The notes below the pieces were generated by a model, which saw only the letters and a list, made by a program, of their open reading frames with translations, was not told where the DNA came from and did no database searches. Shown here piece by piece: positions 24,693 to 32,598 of a stretch of 64,000 nucleotides of DNA. The first letter of the stretch is position 1. Each line of letters begins with the position of its first letter. Source of the DNA: a bacterium HR29 (lineage in GTDB: Bacteria > Chloroflexota > Dehalococcoidia > Tepidiformales > Tepidiformaceae); assembly GCA_002898215.1 (NCBI GenBank), contig BEIF01000002.1:124001-188000 (forward strand). The letters run 5' to 3'. Position numbers and translations under genes: made by a program.

Positions 24693-27104
24693 TTACCATC
24701 GAACCCGCCACAGCTGGCCGTTCGCGAAGACGTATCCGGTGCCGTCCCTCCCCGTGGCGAGGGCGCTCACTGCCTGGAATTCGGGGTGTCGGTACTGGTG
24801 GTCGAACGTGCCGTCGCTGCGGAGTACCACCACCCGGCCCGCTGCCGGGTCGGCGAACGCGAGCTGTCCCTCTCCGAACGGTTGCGCCGGTGCGGGGTTC
24901 ACGAGCGGCGTATCGATGCCCGCTTGGGAGAGGGTCAGCGAGAGCTGCCCGCTGAAACGGCGAACCGTCCCGTTCGCATCGGTGGTGTAGATCTCCGAAT
25001 CGATGACGGCGAGCCGACGCGCGCCCGCGAGGTCCGGGGTCTTGAGGACTTCGCGCGGGGGTTCGCCGAAGGCGCCGTCGGTAGCGGTCCAGGCGTACAC
25101 TGCACCTGCCGCGGGGTCGAGGCCGAAGAGCGTGCCGGCTTCCCAGTCGAGGTCGTACAGATTCGCACCCGGCGGCAAGGCGAAGAGAATCGGCTGGAGC
25201 GCTCCCGAGCTCGGCGTGAAGCCCCAGAGGCGGCGGCTCGCATCGAAGATGAGGAGGGTCGGCTCGGCGAAGCCCGGGCCTTCGGCCAGGGTGACGGCGA
25301 TCGGCCGTGCCAGTCCAGCGGCTGGGTCTTCGCTGTAGATGGCGGTGGCGAGGTCGCCGGTGAGCGGCTGGCGGATGACACGGCCCGAAGCGGTGTCGAG
25401 CAGATACGCATCGGTGCTCGTGATCGTGAGGTGGGAAGGGGTCACGGGCCGGTCCCCGAAGGTGGAGAGGTCGCCGATCTGTTCGACGGCGGCGGGGGTC
25501 CGGATCGCGTCCATGGCTGCCAAGGCTTCGCGGGCGCGGGCGATCCACTGTTCGAGGCCGGCGTTGGTTCCGGCGGCCTCTCGGGCCTGGAGGAGGAGCG
25601 CCTGTGCGTCCTGGAGGAGCTGACGCCTGGCGGCAGGGTCGGCCTGCACTTCCGCGGCGGCCAGCTTCTGCTGCGCAAGGTCGACCAGGTCTTCCCAGCG
25701 CTGGCCGCCCGAGCTGTCGAAGAGCGAGGGGCCGAAGACGAACGAGAAGAGGCTGACGAGGATCGCCAGCCCCACGGCAACCACGAGCCAAGTTGGCGGC
25801 GCGGGTGCCGCTAACGCCCCTCGTTCGTGGATGGCCCCGTGACTCCGCCAGCGGGCGGTGGAGCGGCGCCGCGGCCGCACGAGGGGTCGGGCACGGAAGC
25901 CGCCCTCCCCGGTGAACGAGACCGAGTAGGCGGCGGAGGTGGTGCGTTGGGTCGCTTGCTGGCTGGCGGCGAGCTCCTCGCACAGCGGGGCGTCGGAAGC
26001 GGGGGGCTCGGGTTTGGGCGCGAGACGCTCGGGAACGAGGCTCCGGGCGAAACTCGCTCGGCCCTCCGTCACGCGTCCGCCGGCGCCGCGGCCCGAGCCG
26101 CCTGCCCCTGTTTGGACGCTCTTCGCGGCGCCAAGGGCGAGGGACACGAGGGCCGCCCGCGCAGCCGAGGCGCGGGCCCGGCTCTCCTCGACCCGGCTCA
26201 GGAACGCCTCGTCGCCGGCGGCGAGAGCGAGCACCTGCACCTCAGGTTGTCGGATGGCGGCGCGTGCACGCGTGCGCTCCGCCACGGCCTCGAGCTGGCG
26301 ACGGGCACGGGCAAGGTCCCACTCGTGCTGGTCGTCCGTGAAGAAGAGGCTCGGCTGGATCGCCGTCTCGCCTCCCGGGGCACGCCCCGAAGCGTCGCCC
26401 CCGGTCGCGTCGATGACGACCTCGGCGCCCTCCGCTTCGGCCTCCGCTTCGGGAGCGGCCGGATGCTCGACGAGGAGGACGGTGACGTTCCGAGCTTCGC
26501 GGACGCGGTAGTACAGCTCGCGGAGCGCCTGTTCGCCCGGAAGGCGGAGGATGCCTTCGATGGCCTCCTCGTCGAGGTAGCGGAGCGCAGCCGTGGAAAG
26601 CAGGAGCACCCGGTCGCCGGGGCCAAACTCGATGCGCGTGAGCTGCGGCTCGGCGGTAGCCAGCGAGCCCACAGGGGCGGCGTGGCCTTCGTCCGGCACG
26701 TGGGCGCGCACCGCGCCCTGCCGGAGGTGGAAGACGGTTGAAGGGCCAGCCTGGGCGATGACCGCCTGGTGGCCGCGCCGGGCGAAGACCGAAAGCCCCA
26801 ACGCCACCCGGTGCTGAGCGATGCTCTTCCGGTTCCAATCGAGGACGTTTCGCGCCGCTTCGGCGAAGGCGTGGCGGAGCGTGCCGGTGAGGCTGAGGTC
26901 GAGCTGGGCGACGAGCTGCCCGATGGCGGACACAACGTGGCCGGCGAACGCCTCCCCCGCCGGGGTCGTCCCTTCGGCCACCACGAAGAGCTCGGCGCGG
27001 TCGCCAGCCGGGCCCTTTCCGTGGAAGATTCCGCCGTTCGGTCCACAGTCGACCGGCTCGTGATCCACGATCGCGAACTGGCCGACCTGGAGTGGCTCGG
27101 TCAC
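24693..27104 (-). CDS. PP2C-like / beta-propeller membrane protein
   Basis: 803 residues from a GTG. N-terminal 220 residues resemble a PP2C-type phosphatase fold (FVVAEGTTPAGEAF, VALGLSVFARRGHQAVIAQAGPS, GDRVLLLSTAAL) but the Asp residues that hold metal in PP2C (DGMGG, DG, DN) are not evident, so it may be a pseudophosphatase. A variable linker follows, one transmembrane segment at about 438-458, a helical segment and a C-terminal domain of about 270 residues with repeated strand patterns like a propeller. Orientation predicts a cytosolic N-terminus and an external sensor. Function unknown. Confidence 0.75.
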   Translation of the reverse strand: MTEPLQVGQFAIVDHEPVDCGPNGGIFHGKGPAGDRAELFVVAEGTTPAGEAFAGHVVSAIGQLVAQLDLSLTGTLRHAFAEAARNVLDWNRKSIAQHRVALGLSVFARRGHQAVIAQAGPSTVFHLRQGAVRAHVPDEGHAAPVGSLATAEPQLTRIEFGPGDRVLLLSTAALRYLDEEAIEGILRLPGEQALRELYYRVREARNVTVLLVEHPAAPEAEAEAEGAEVVIDATGGDASGRAPGGETAIQPSLFFTDDQHEWDLARARRQLEAVAERTRARAAIRQPEVQVLALAAGDEAFLSRVEESRARASAARAALVSLALGAAKSVQTGAGGSGRGAGGRVTEGRASFARSLVPERLAPKPEPPASDAPLCEELAASQQATQRTTSAAYSVSFTGEGGFRARPLVRPRRRSTARWRSHGAIHERGALAAPAPPTWLVVAVGLAILVSLFSFVFGPSLFDSSGGQRWEDLVDLAQQKLAAAEVQADPAARRQLLQDAQALLLQAREAAGTNAGLEQWIARAREALAAMDAIRTPAAVEQIGDLSTFGDRPVTPSHLTITSTDAYLLDTASGRVIRQPLTGDLATAIYSEDPAAGLARPIAVTLAEGPGFAEPTLLIFDASRRLWGFTPSSGALQPILFALPPGANLYDLDWEAGTLFGLDPAAGAVYAWTATDGAFGEPPREVLKTPDLAGARRLAVIDSEIYTTDANGTVRRFSGQLSLTLSQAGIDTPLVNPAPAQPFGEGQLAFADPAAGRVVVLRSDGTFDHQYRHPEFQAVSALATGRDGTGYVFANGQLWRVRW

Positions 27105-27664
27105 TTGCGGGACCGTCCTTCTTCCAGGATAGGCACGGGGTATGGCGATGCCGTGGCGCCATCGCTGCCGAGGCAGCGATCACCCCGCCGGCGCCGGGCG
27201 AGCGTCACTGTACCATCCGCCGTCGCTACTGGCCATCCCTCGGTAAGGCCTTCCGACGAGGTCGCGCTTCCCCAACTCCGATGGCCGGAGTGCGAAGCCG
27301 ACCCGCTCGAGCCGGAGGACCGCTGGACCCGTCGCCACGGGCCGCCCCCGCGCTGATGGCCGGGAGGTCGATTGCGAACGCGTCCGGCGAACTCGTGAGC
27401 CGTACCAGGGGTGCCAGGGCTCACCCTTCAACCTCCTACTCGAGGGCGGCGAGCCAGGCGAAGACATCTGGCGCTTCGTGCGGGAATCACGCGCTGCCTT
27501 CCCATCCTTGGACCTGGGCGGAGGCCCCACGCAAGGCCCGCGGCAGGCGCCGTCTGCGAAATTCTGGCAGCACCCCCACGTTTCGTTCTCTCCGAGGCGT
27601 TTGGTCGCCAAGAACGTGGTTGGCGGGGCAGCCCGCGACGTCACGAGCTGACGCGCGCCGTCGC
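27105..27664. other. 560-bp gap without an intact gene
   Basis: No frame has a convincing start, promoter and conserved domain together. Two plus-strand stretches read like protein and are out of frame with each other: about 27254-27356, ending in WTRRHGPPPR, and about 27371-27651, containing FNLLLEGGEPGEDIWRFVRE. This fits a decayed gene. I recognise no family. Confidence 0.45.
27161..27180. repeat. perfect 20-bp palindrome
   Basis: ATCGCTGCC-GA-GGCAGCGAT, 57 bp upstream of the GTG of the PP2C-like gene. Next to it TGGCG and CGCCA form a second, shorter inverted repeat (about 27143-27161). Could be an operator for that gene or a cruciform. Confidence 0.55.
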
Positions 27665-27670
27665 TAGCAT
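27665..27670 (+). promoter_or_regulatory. -10 box, leaderless-type promoter of NYN gene
   Basis: TAGCAT ending 6 nt before ATG 27677. Confidence 0.5.
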
Positions 27671-27676
27671 AGGAGT

Positions 27677-28918
27677 ATGCGCGACGACGACCCCCGCAAT
27701 CACGCGGATGTCGCCCTGCTCGTCGATTGGGAGAACTTGAAGTTCAGCCTGATGCAACGCCAGCGGCGGCCGAACATCACCGCGCTCCGCGAGGCTGCGG
27801 AGCGCTTCGGCAGGGTGGTGTATGCCCGAGCGTATGCCGACTGGCAGGACCCGGTCCACGCCGACGACCCGAGGGCGCTCTACGCTGCCGGCCTCGAGCC
27901 GATGTACGTGCTGACGAAGCGGTACACCACCACCGAGGGAGAGACGACGATCAAGAACTCGGCCGATGTGAAGCTTGCCTCGGACTGCGTGGAGGCAAGC
28001 CACCTCTATCCCAACATCGGCACGTTCGTCATCGCGTCCGGCGACCACAGCTTCATGCACGTCGCCGCGCTCCTCCGCGCCCGCGGGAAGCGGATCGTCG
28101 TGATCGGCGTTTCCTGGGCCATGTCGCCCCAGCTTGTACAGCAGGCTGACGTGGTACTCTACTACGACCTCGACGTGGAACCGGAGCCGGGGCGCACCGC
28201 AGCGCCGCCCTCCGGCGCCGCACCGCCTCCTACTCTCGAGCCGCGGCTCGTCCAGGCTGCCGACCGCGCCTTGGAGCTGGCCCGCGCCCGGGGCGCGGTC
28301 GCGGCCGAGCCGCGGGAGGTCGCGGAGGTGCTTGACCTGGTGGTGCGCATCGTGCGTGAGTACCGGGAAGCGGGCCGCGACCTCCCCCTCTCGCTCGTCG
28401 GTCAGGAGCTGCAGAAACGGCTGGGCCCCGGCGAGTTCCAGCGCGTGGCGAGAGGCCGAGCGGGCGAGTTCGCCAAGGCGCTACAGGAGTACGGCTTCGT
28501 CAAGCTGGTGAATCATGAGTTCGCCGACTGGCTCTACCTCCCCCACGAGGAGCCGGAGCTCGCCCGCCCCGCCTCGGCTGCCCGTGATCTCCCCCGCTAC
28601 GACTACTCCCGGTTCAACTACAACGACCTCGATGCGGCGGCGAAGGGGCGCGTGATCTCGGCCATCCACGAGGCACGGTGGAAGCCCGGGATGAACTGGC
28701 TCACCTTCAACCGCATCGTGGAGGCGGTGAAGCCCGTCGTCGAGCGCGACGAGAGCGACGTCAAGAACCTGGTGAACAGCATGATCAGCTGGGGCATCCT
28801 GCGCATCGACCAGCGGCGTGAGGCGCGCGACCCCCAGACCGGTGCCCTCTACGAGTTCAATACCTTCGAGCTCGACCTGAACGCGCCGGACGTGCGGATG
28901 GCCCTGAAGCTCGGCTAG
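27677..28918 (+). CDS. NYN (DUF88) ribonuclease-fold protein with LOTUS/OST-HTH-like domain
   Basis: 413 residues. NYN/PIN-like domain (about 8-165) keeps the acidic residues expected for metal-dependent RNA cleavage: VDWENL, the Asp of NSADVKLASDC and the Asp of ASGDHSF. A winged-helix OST-HTH/LOTUS-like domain follows (about 200-280: LARARG ... LSLVGQELQKRLGPGEF ... YGFVKLV), then a third helical domain to the end. Such proteins are thought to process or bind RNA; the target is unknown. Convergent with the DUF2269-like gene, 4 bp between stops. Confidence 0.87.
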   Translation: MRDDDPRNHADVALLVDWENLKFSLMQRQRRPNITALREAAERFGRVVYARAYADWQDPVHADDPRALYAAGLEPMYVLTKRYTTTEGETTIKNSADVKLASDCVEASHLYPNIGTFVIASGDHSFMHVAALLRARGKRIVVIGVSWAMSPQLVQQADVVLYYDLDVEPEPGRTAAPPSGAAPPPTLEPRLVQAADRALELARARGAVAAEPREVAEVLDLVVRIVREYREAGRDLPLSLVGQELQKRLGPGEFQRVARGRAGEFAKALQEYGFVKLVNHEFADWLYLPHEEPELARPASAARDLPRYDYSRFNYNDLDAAAKGRVISAIHEARWKPGMNWLTFNRIVEAVKPVVERDESDVKNLVNSMISWGILRIDQRREARDPQTGALYEFNTFELDLNAPDVRMALKLG

Positions 28919-28922
28919 CCCC

Positions 28923-29390
28923 TTAGAACGGTTTGAAGACGGCGAGGACGGAGAGGGTCGGCACGCTCAACACGAGCATCGTGCCGAAGACGAGCGGGAC
29001 CTTGTCGTCGAGGATCTCCTGGAGTTCGGGCGTCACCTCCCCGCGCTTCGCCGCCGTCAGGGCCGCCACCCGCGCCCGGCGCAGTCCGAACCCCATCAGG
29101 GGGAGGCAGATGAAGTAGAAGAAGACGTAGAGGAGCGTCAGCGCCCCGAGCCAGAGGTCGGTGAAGAAGTTGTACCCTTCGGCCACGGCCCAGAAGAAGC
29201 CGGTGATGCCCGAGGCCATGGCCCCCGGCAGCAGCACTCGCGTCTCGTTGTTCGCCGCCTCTACGAGGAAGAACATCTGGCGCTGCACGTCCTTCGTCGC
29301 CCAGGCGCGAACGATGTGCGGGTAGGTGGCGCCGAGGCCCGCCCCCAGCCAGATGAGCGCCAGGACATGCACGAAGCGCCAGCCGTCCAT
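28923..29390 (-). CDS. DUF2269-like integral membrane protein
   Basis: 155 residues with four hydrophobic segments (roughly 4-22, 55-75, 80-102, 132-150). It begins MDGWRFVHVLALIWLGAG, which resembles DUF2269 membrane proteins; the assignment is tentative. ATG 29390 has GGAGGAAG directly upstream. It is last in a leftward series after FTR1 and the cupredoxin, but a strong hairpin separates it from them. Confidence 0.7.
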   Translation of the reverse strand: MDGWRFVHVLALIWLGAGLGATYPHIVRAWATKDVQRQMFFLVEAANNETRVLLPGAMASGITGFFWAVAEGYNFFTDLWLGALTLLYVFFYFICLPLMGFGLRRARVAALTAAKRGEVTPELQEILDDKVPLVFGTMLVLSVPTLSVLAVFKPF

Positions 29391-29409
29391 CCTTCCTCCG
29401 TGCAGGCCA

Positions 29410-29433
29410 CGGCCCCGGCCTCGGCCGGGGCCG
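29410..29433 (-). terminator. GC hairpin between cupredoxin and DUF2269 genes
   Basis: Perfect 11-bp stem CGGCCCCGGCC with a 2-nt loop and its complement. No T-tract follows; may act as a terminator or mRNA 3'-end stabiliser after the cupredoxin gene. Confidence 0.4.
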
Positions 29434-29461
29434 CTCACGCGGTAGTCTACCGTCACGGCGC

Positions 29462-29848
29462 TTACGGCGCCGGGTCCACGACCAGCAGGAGCTCCATCCC
29501 TGCCTCTCGGTGACCGGCGATGTCGCAGTACACCGGGTACCGCCCGGGCTGCTTCGGCGCCGTCCACGTTGTGCGACGCGTGCGCCCTTCGGGGATTACC
29601 ACTTCCTCGATGCCCGCTTCGTCGCTTTCGAACTCGTGGTCGCTCGCGCCCTCGTTCTCGATGACGAACGTCACCTTCTCTCCCGCCTGGACGTGAATCT
29701 CCCTCGGGTCGAAGTACATGTGCTGGGCATCCAGTTCGCCGGCGCGGACGATGATCTCCCGGCCACCGGACCCGCCGCAGGCGGCTGCGGCCGCAGCAGC
29801 GAGGAGGGTGGCAGCGACCAAAGGGAGCGCGAATCGGGAGCGGTGCAT
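29462..29848 (-). CDS. cupredoxin-domain lipoprotein
   Basis: 128 residues: lipoprotein signal ending AAAAC, then a plastocyanin-like domain. Copper ligands of a type-1 site are visible: His in SDHEFES, Cys and His in VYCDIAGH and Met in AGMELL. It is 46 bp after the FTR1 permease gene; in EfeUO-type iron systems a cupredoxin domain accompanies the permease, so it may oxidise Fe(II) or act as an electron carrier. The link to iron is inference from neighbourhood. Confidence 0.9.
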   Translation of the reverse strand: MHRSRFALPLVAATLLAAAAAAACGGSGGREIIVRAGELDAQHMYFDPREIHVQAGEKVTFVIENEGASDHEFESDEAGIEEVVIPEGRTRRTTWTAPKQPGRYPVYCDIAGHREAGMELLLVVDPAP

Positions 29849-29894
29849 GGCTCGTTTCCCCCTCGATAGGGTGTTCGATGGCTTCGTGCTCGTC

Positions 29895-30740
29895 TTACGC
29901 CCGGGCCGCTGCCCTTGGCTGGGCCGTCGAACCTTCGCCCGGACCGGTGAGCAGGTACAGCACGGGCATGACGGCTAGGTAGGCGACGTACGCCACTACC
30001 TGCCCCAGGAACGGGCTCGCGTCGTACCCCACCAGGGTGGCCAGGAAGCGCCCGAAGCTGGAGTTGTCGGGGAGCAGCTCGTACGTGTCCCAGGCGCGCG
30101 GGCCGAGGTTCCCGAAGAGGATGTTCGCTTCGTGCAGCTCCTTCAAGCCGTTCGTAAGCAGCCCGGCAGCCAGAACCATCAGCATGAGGCTGGTGACGGT
30201 GAAGAACGTGCGCAGGGGGATACGGTGCGAGCCCGAGTACACGGCCGCGCCGATGACGCTCGCCGTCCCCACGCCCGCGGCGGCGCCGGCCCAGTACAGC
30301 GCTTCCGAATCGGCGGTTGAGCCCCCAGCGAAGAGGAAAAGCGCCGTCTCCAGGCCCTCGCGGCCAACGGACGTGAAAGCGAGGAGGGCCAGGGCGGCGG
30401 CGGAGCCCGTCGAGAGAGCGGCATCGACCCGTGCCCGAAGGTTCGCCCCGACGGTCCGCGATTGCGCCCGCATCCAGAAGACCATCCAGGTCAGGATGGC
30501 AGTGGCGAGCAGCATTCCGATTCCTTCGATTGCCTCCTGGAGGCGGCCGGGAAGCTCGACTGCGAGCAGATGGAGGGCGACGGCGGCGGCGAGGCTGGCC
30601 CCGCCGGCGGCACCGGCCCCGAACCAAACCGGCCGCCAGTGCTGCCGGTGGCCAGTGCGAGCGAGGTAGCCGAGGATGATGGCGAGGATGAGGGCCGCCT
30701 CGAGCCCTTCGCGGAGCGTGATCAGGAACGAGTACCCCAT
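29895..30740 (-). CDS. FTR1/EfeU family high-affinity iron permease
   Basis: 281 residues with seven predicted transmembrane segments. The two REGLE iron motifs of the family are present as LREGLEAAL and GREGLETAL. I chose ATG 30740 (MGYSFLITLREGLE) because the family begins there; an upstream ATG at 30821 would add 27 unrelated residues. Takes up iron across the cytoplasmic membrane, usually with an oxidase or cupredoxin partner, here the next gene. An ATTAG-N6-CTAAT repeat lies upstream. Confidence 0.93.
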   Translation of the reverse strand: MGYSFLITLREGLEAALILAIILGYLARTGHRQHWRPVWFGAGAAGGASLAAAVALHLLAVELPGRLQEAIEGIGMLLATAILTWMVFWMRAQSRTVGANLRARVDAALSTGSAAALALLAFTSVGREGLETALFLFAGGSTADSEALYWAGAAAGVGTASVIGAAVYSGSHRIPLRTFFTVTSLMLMVLAAGLLTNGLKELHEANILFGNLGPRAWDTYELLPDNSSFGRFLATLVGYDASPFLGQVVAYVAYLAVMPVLYLLTGPGEGSTAQPRAAARA

Positions 30741-30835
30741 CGCTTGGCGCCTGTGGCGAAGCTCGGTCAGGCGTGGTGGCGCGCCCCCGATACGCCACTC
30801 CCTCACCGGCAACAGAAGCATCGCATGCCAAAGAA

Positions 30836-30851
30836 ATTAGCGCAACCTAAT
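30836..30851 (-). promoter_or_regulatory. putative metalloregulator operator upstream of FTR1
   Basis: Inverted repeat ATTAG-CGCAAC-CTAAT in the only AT-rich spot of the 217-bp gap. It resembles the outer half-sites TTAG..CTAA of DtxR/IdeR boxes but with shorter spacing. TAATTT on the minus strand overlaps it and may be a -10 box. Confidence 0.4.
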
Positions 30852-30957
30852 GTGGCGTTTTAGGCCGACGGCGACCCGCGGCGCTTGACACCGCCGTGGT
30901 GGGGGGCAATCGTTCGTGTCGGCCGAAGAGCCAAGTCCGAACCCGTGAGGTGAGCCC

Positions 30958-31773
30958 GTGCCCGACTACGCCTCCTATCGCGACCTCCTCGTCGAGACCC
31001 GCGACGGCATCGCCCTCGTCACCATGAACCGCCCCGAGGTGTACAACGCGACGGATCGCCGGCTCCACAACGAACTGGCGCGGATCTGGCTCGACCTCGG
31101 CGCCGATGAGGCGGTGCGGGTGGCTGTCATCACCGGGGCAGGCGATGCGTTCTCCGCCGGCGGCGATTTCGACATGCTTCAGCAAGGGATCGACGACCCG
31201 AACGTCGTCCTCGACGCTTTCTTCGGCGAGGCGCGCGACATCGTCTACAACATGGCCAACCTCGACAAGCCCATCATCTCCGCCATCAACGGACCGGCGG
31301 TCGGGGCGGGATTGGCCGTCGCCCTCATGGCCGATATCTCCATCGCCTCGGAGCGAGCCCGATTCACCGACGGACACATCCGGCTCGGTGTGGCCGCGGG
31401 CGACCACGCCTGCATCATCTGGCCCCTCCTCTGTGGGATGGCGAAGGCGAAGTACTACCTCCTCACGAACGACTTCATCGATGGACGCGAGGCGGAGCGA
31501 ATCGGCCTGGTCAGCCTCTGCGTGCCCCACGAGGAGCTCATGCCCAAAGCGATGGAGATCGCCCGGCGTCTGGCCGAGGGCCCGCAGCGCGCCATTCGCT
31601 GGACGAAGCGCGCGCTCAACCAGTGGGTCCGGCTGGGCGGCCTCGTCTCGTTCGAATACTCCCTGGCCATGGAGATGCTCACCTTTTTCGGCGAGGACGT
31701 GAAGGAGGGGCTCGCTTCGCTCCGCGAGCGGCGCGCGCCTCGCTTCCCATCGGCTGCGGCCCCGGCATCCTGA
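30958..31773 (+). CDS. enoyl-CoA hydratase/isomerase family protein
   Basis: 271 residues of the crotonase fold. [11 protein letters not shown], the oxyanion-hole segments [12 protein letters not shown] and [24 protein letters not shown], and [16 protein letters not shown] are typical. The class hydrates or rearranges acyl-CoA substrates; which acyl group is unknown. GTG 30958 with GAGGTGAG upstream. The following SDR gene starts 18 bp later, so the two form an operon. Confidence 0.93.
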   Translation: MPDYASYRDLLVETRDGIALVTMNRPEVYNATDRRLHNELARIWLDLGADEAVRVAVITGAGDAFSAGGDFDMLQQGIDDPNVVLDAFFGEARDIVYNMANLDKPIISAINGPAVGAGLAVALMADISIASERARFTDGHIRLGVAAGDHACIIWPLLCGMAKAKYYLLTNDFIDGREAERIGLVSLCVPHEELMPKAMEIARRLAEGPQRAIRWTKRALNQWVRLGGLVSFEYSLAMEMLTFFGEDVKEGLASLRERRAPRFPSAAAPAS

Positions 31774-31791
31774 CGCTGTTGGAGGTTCGTA

Positions 31792-32592
31792 ATGGAGCTC
31801 GGATTGCGCGGGAAGAGCGTGATCGTCACAGGCGCCGCGTCGAACATCGGCCGGGCCATCGCCCTCGCCTTCGCTCGCGAAGGCGCGCAGGTCGCGGTGG
31901 CGGACATCGATCGCGAGGGGGGCGAGCGCACCGCTTGGCAAGCGGAGAGCTTGGGGGCGCAGCGGGCAGCATTCGTCGCCTGCGACGTCACCGAACGGGA
32001 GCAGGTGGCGGAGATGATGGAGGAGGTAGTGCGGCGCTTCGGCCGCATCGATGTCCTGGTGAACAACGTCGGCTGGGACCGCCTTCGCCTCTTCCTCGAG
32101 GAGCCGTGGGAGGAGATGGAGCGGAAGGTCCGTCTCAACCTCTGGTCGGTGCTCATCTGCTCACGCATCGTGCTCCCGCGGCTGGTGGAGCAGCGCTCCG
32201 GCGCGGTGGTGAACATCGCCTCCGATGCCGGCCGCATGGGTGAGTTCCGGGAGGCGGTCTACTCGGCCTGCAAGGGCGGCGTCATCGCCCTCACGAAAGC
32301 GCTGGCGCGTGAGTGCGGACGGTACGGGGTCCGGGTCAACTGTGTCTGTCCGGGCACCACCATGCCCGCCTCGCCCGAGGATGCCGGTGCCTACAGCATG
32401 TGGCGGGCCGGCGAGGAGCTCGCCTCGTGGACGACGGAGGAGATGAAGGAGCGGATAGCGCGGGCCTACCCGCTGCGGCGCCTCGGCACGGCCGAGGAGG
32501 TTGCCAACGCCGTCGTCTTCCTAGCCTCCGATGCGGCGAGCTTCATCACCGGGCAGACGCTTTCGGTGAGCGGCGGCTACACGATGATCTGA
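31792..32592 (+). CDS. SDR family oxidoreductase
   Basis: 266 residues with VTGAASNIGRAIALAFA (cofactor loop), LVNNVGW and the intact active-site YSACK, so this is a functional NAD(P)-dependent dehydrogenase. GGAGG precedes ATG 31792 closely. As partner of the crotonase gene it may oxidise a hydroxyacyl-CoA or related alcohol. The stop is 6 bp from the stop of convergent pyrG. Confidence 0.93.
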   Translation: MELGLRGKSVIVTGAASNIGRAIALAFAREGAQVAVADIDREGGERTAWQAESLGAQRAAFVACDVTEREQVAEMMEEVVRRFGRIDVLVNNVGWDRLRLFLEEPWEEMERKVRLNLWSVLICSRIVLPRLVEQRSGAVVNIASDAGRMGEFREAVYSACKGGVIALTKALARECGRYGVRVNCVCPGTTMPASPEDAGAYSMWRAGEELASWTTEEMKERIARAYPLRRLGTAEEVANAVVFLASDAASFITGQTLSVSGGYTMI

Positions 32593-32598
32593 AACGCC

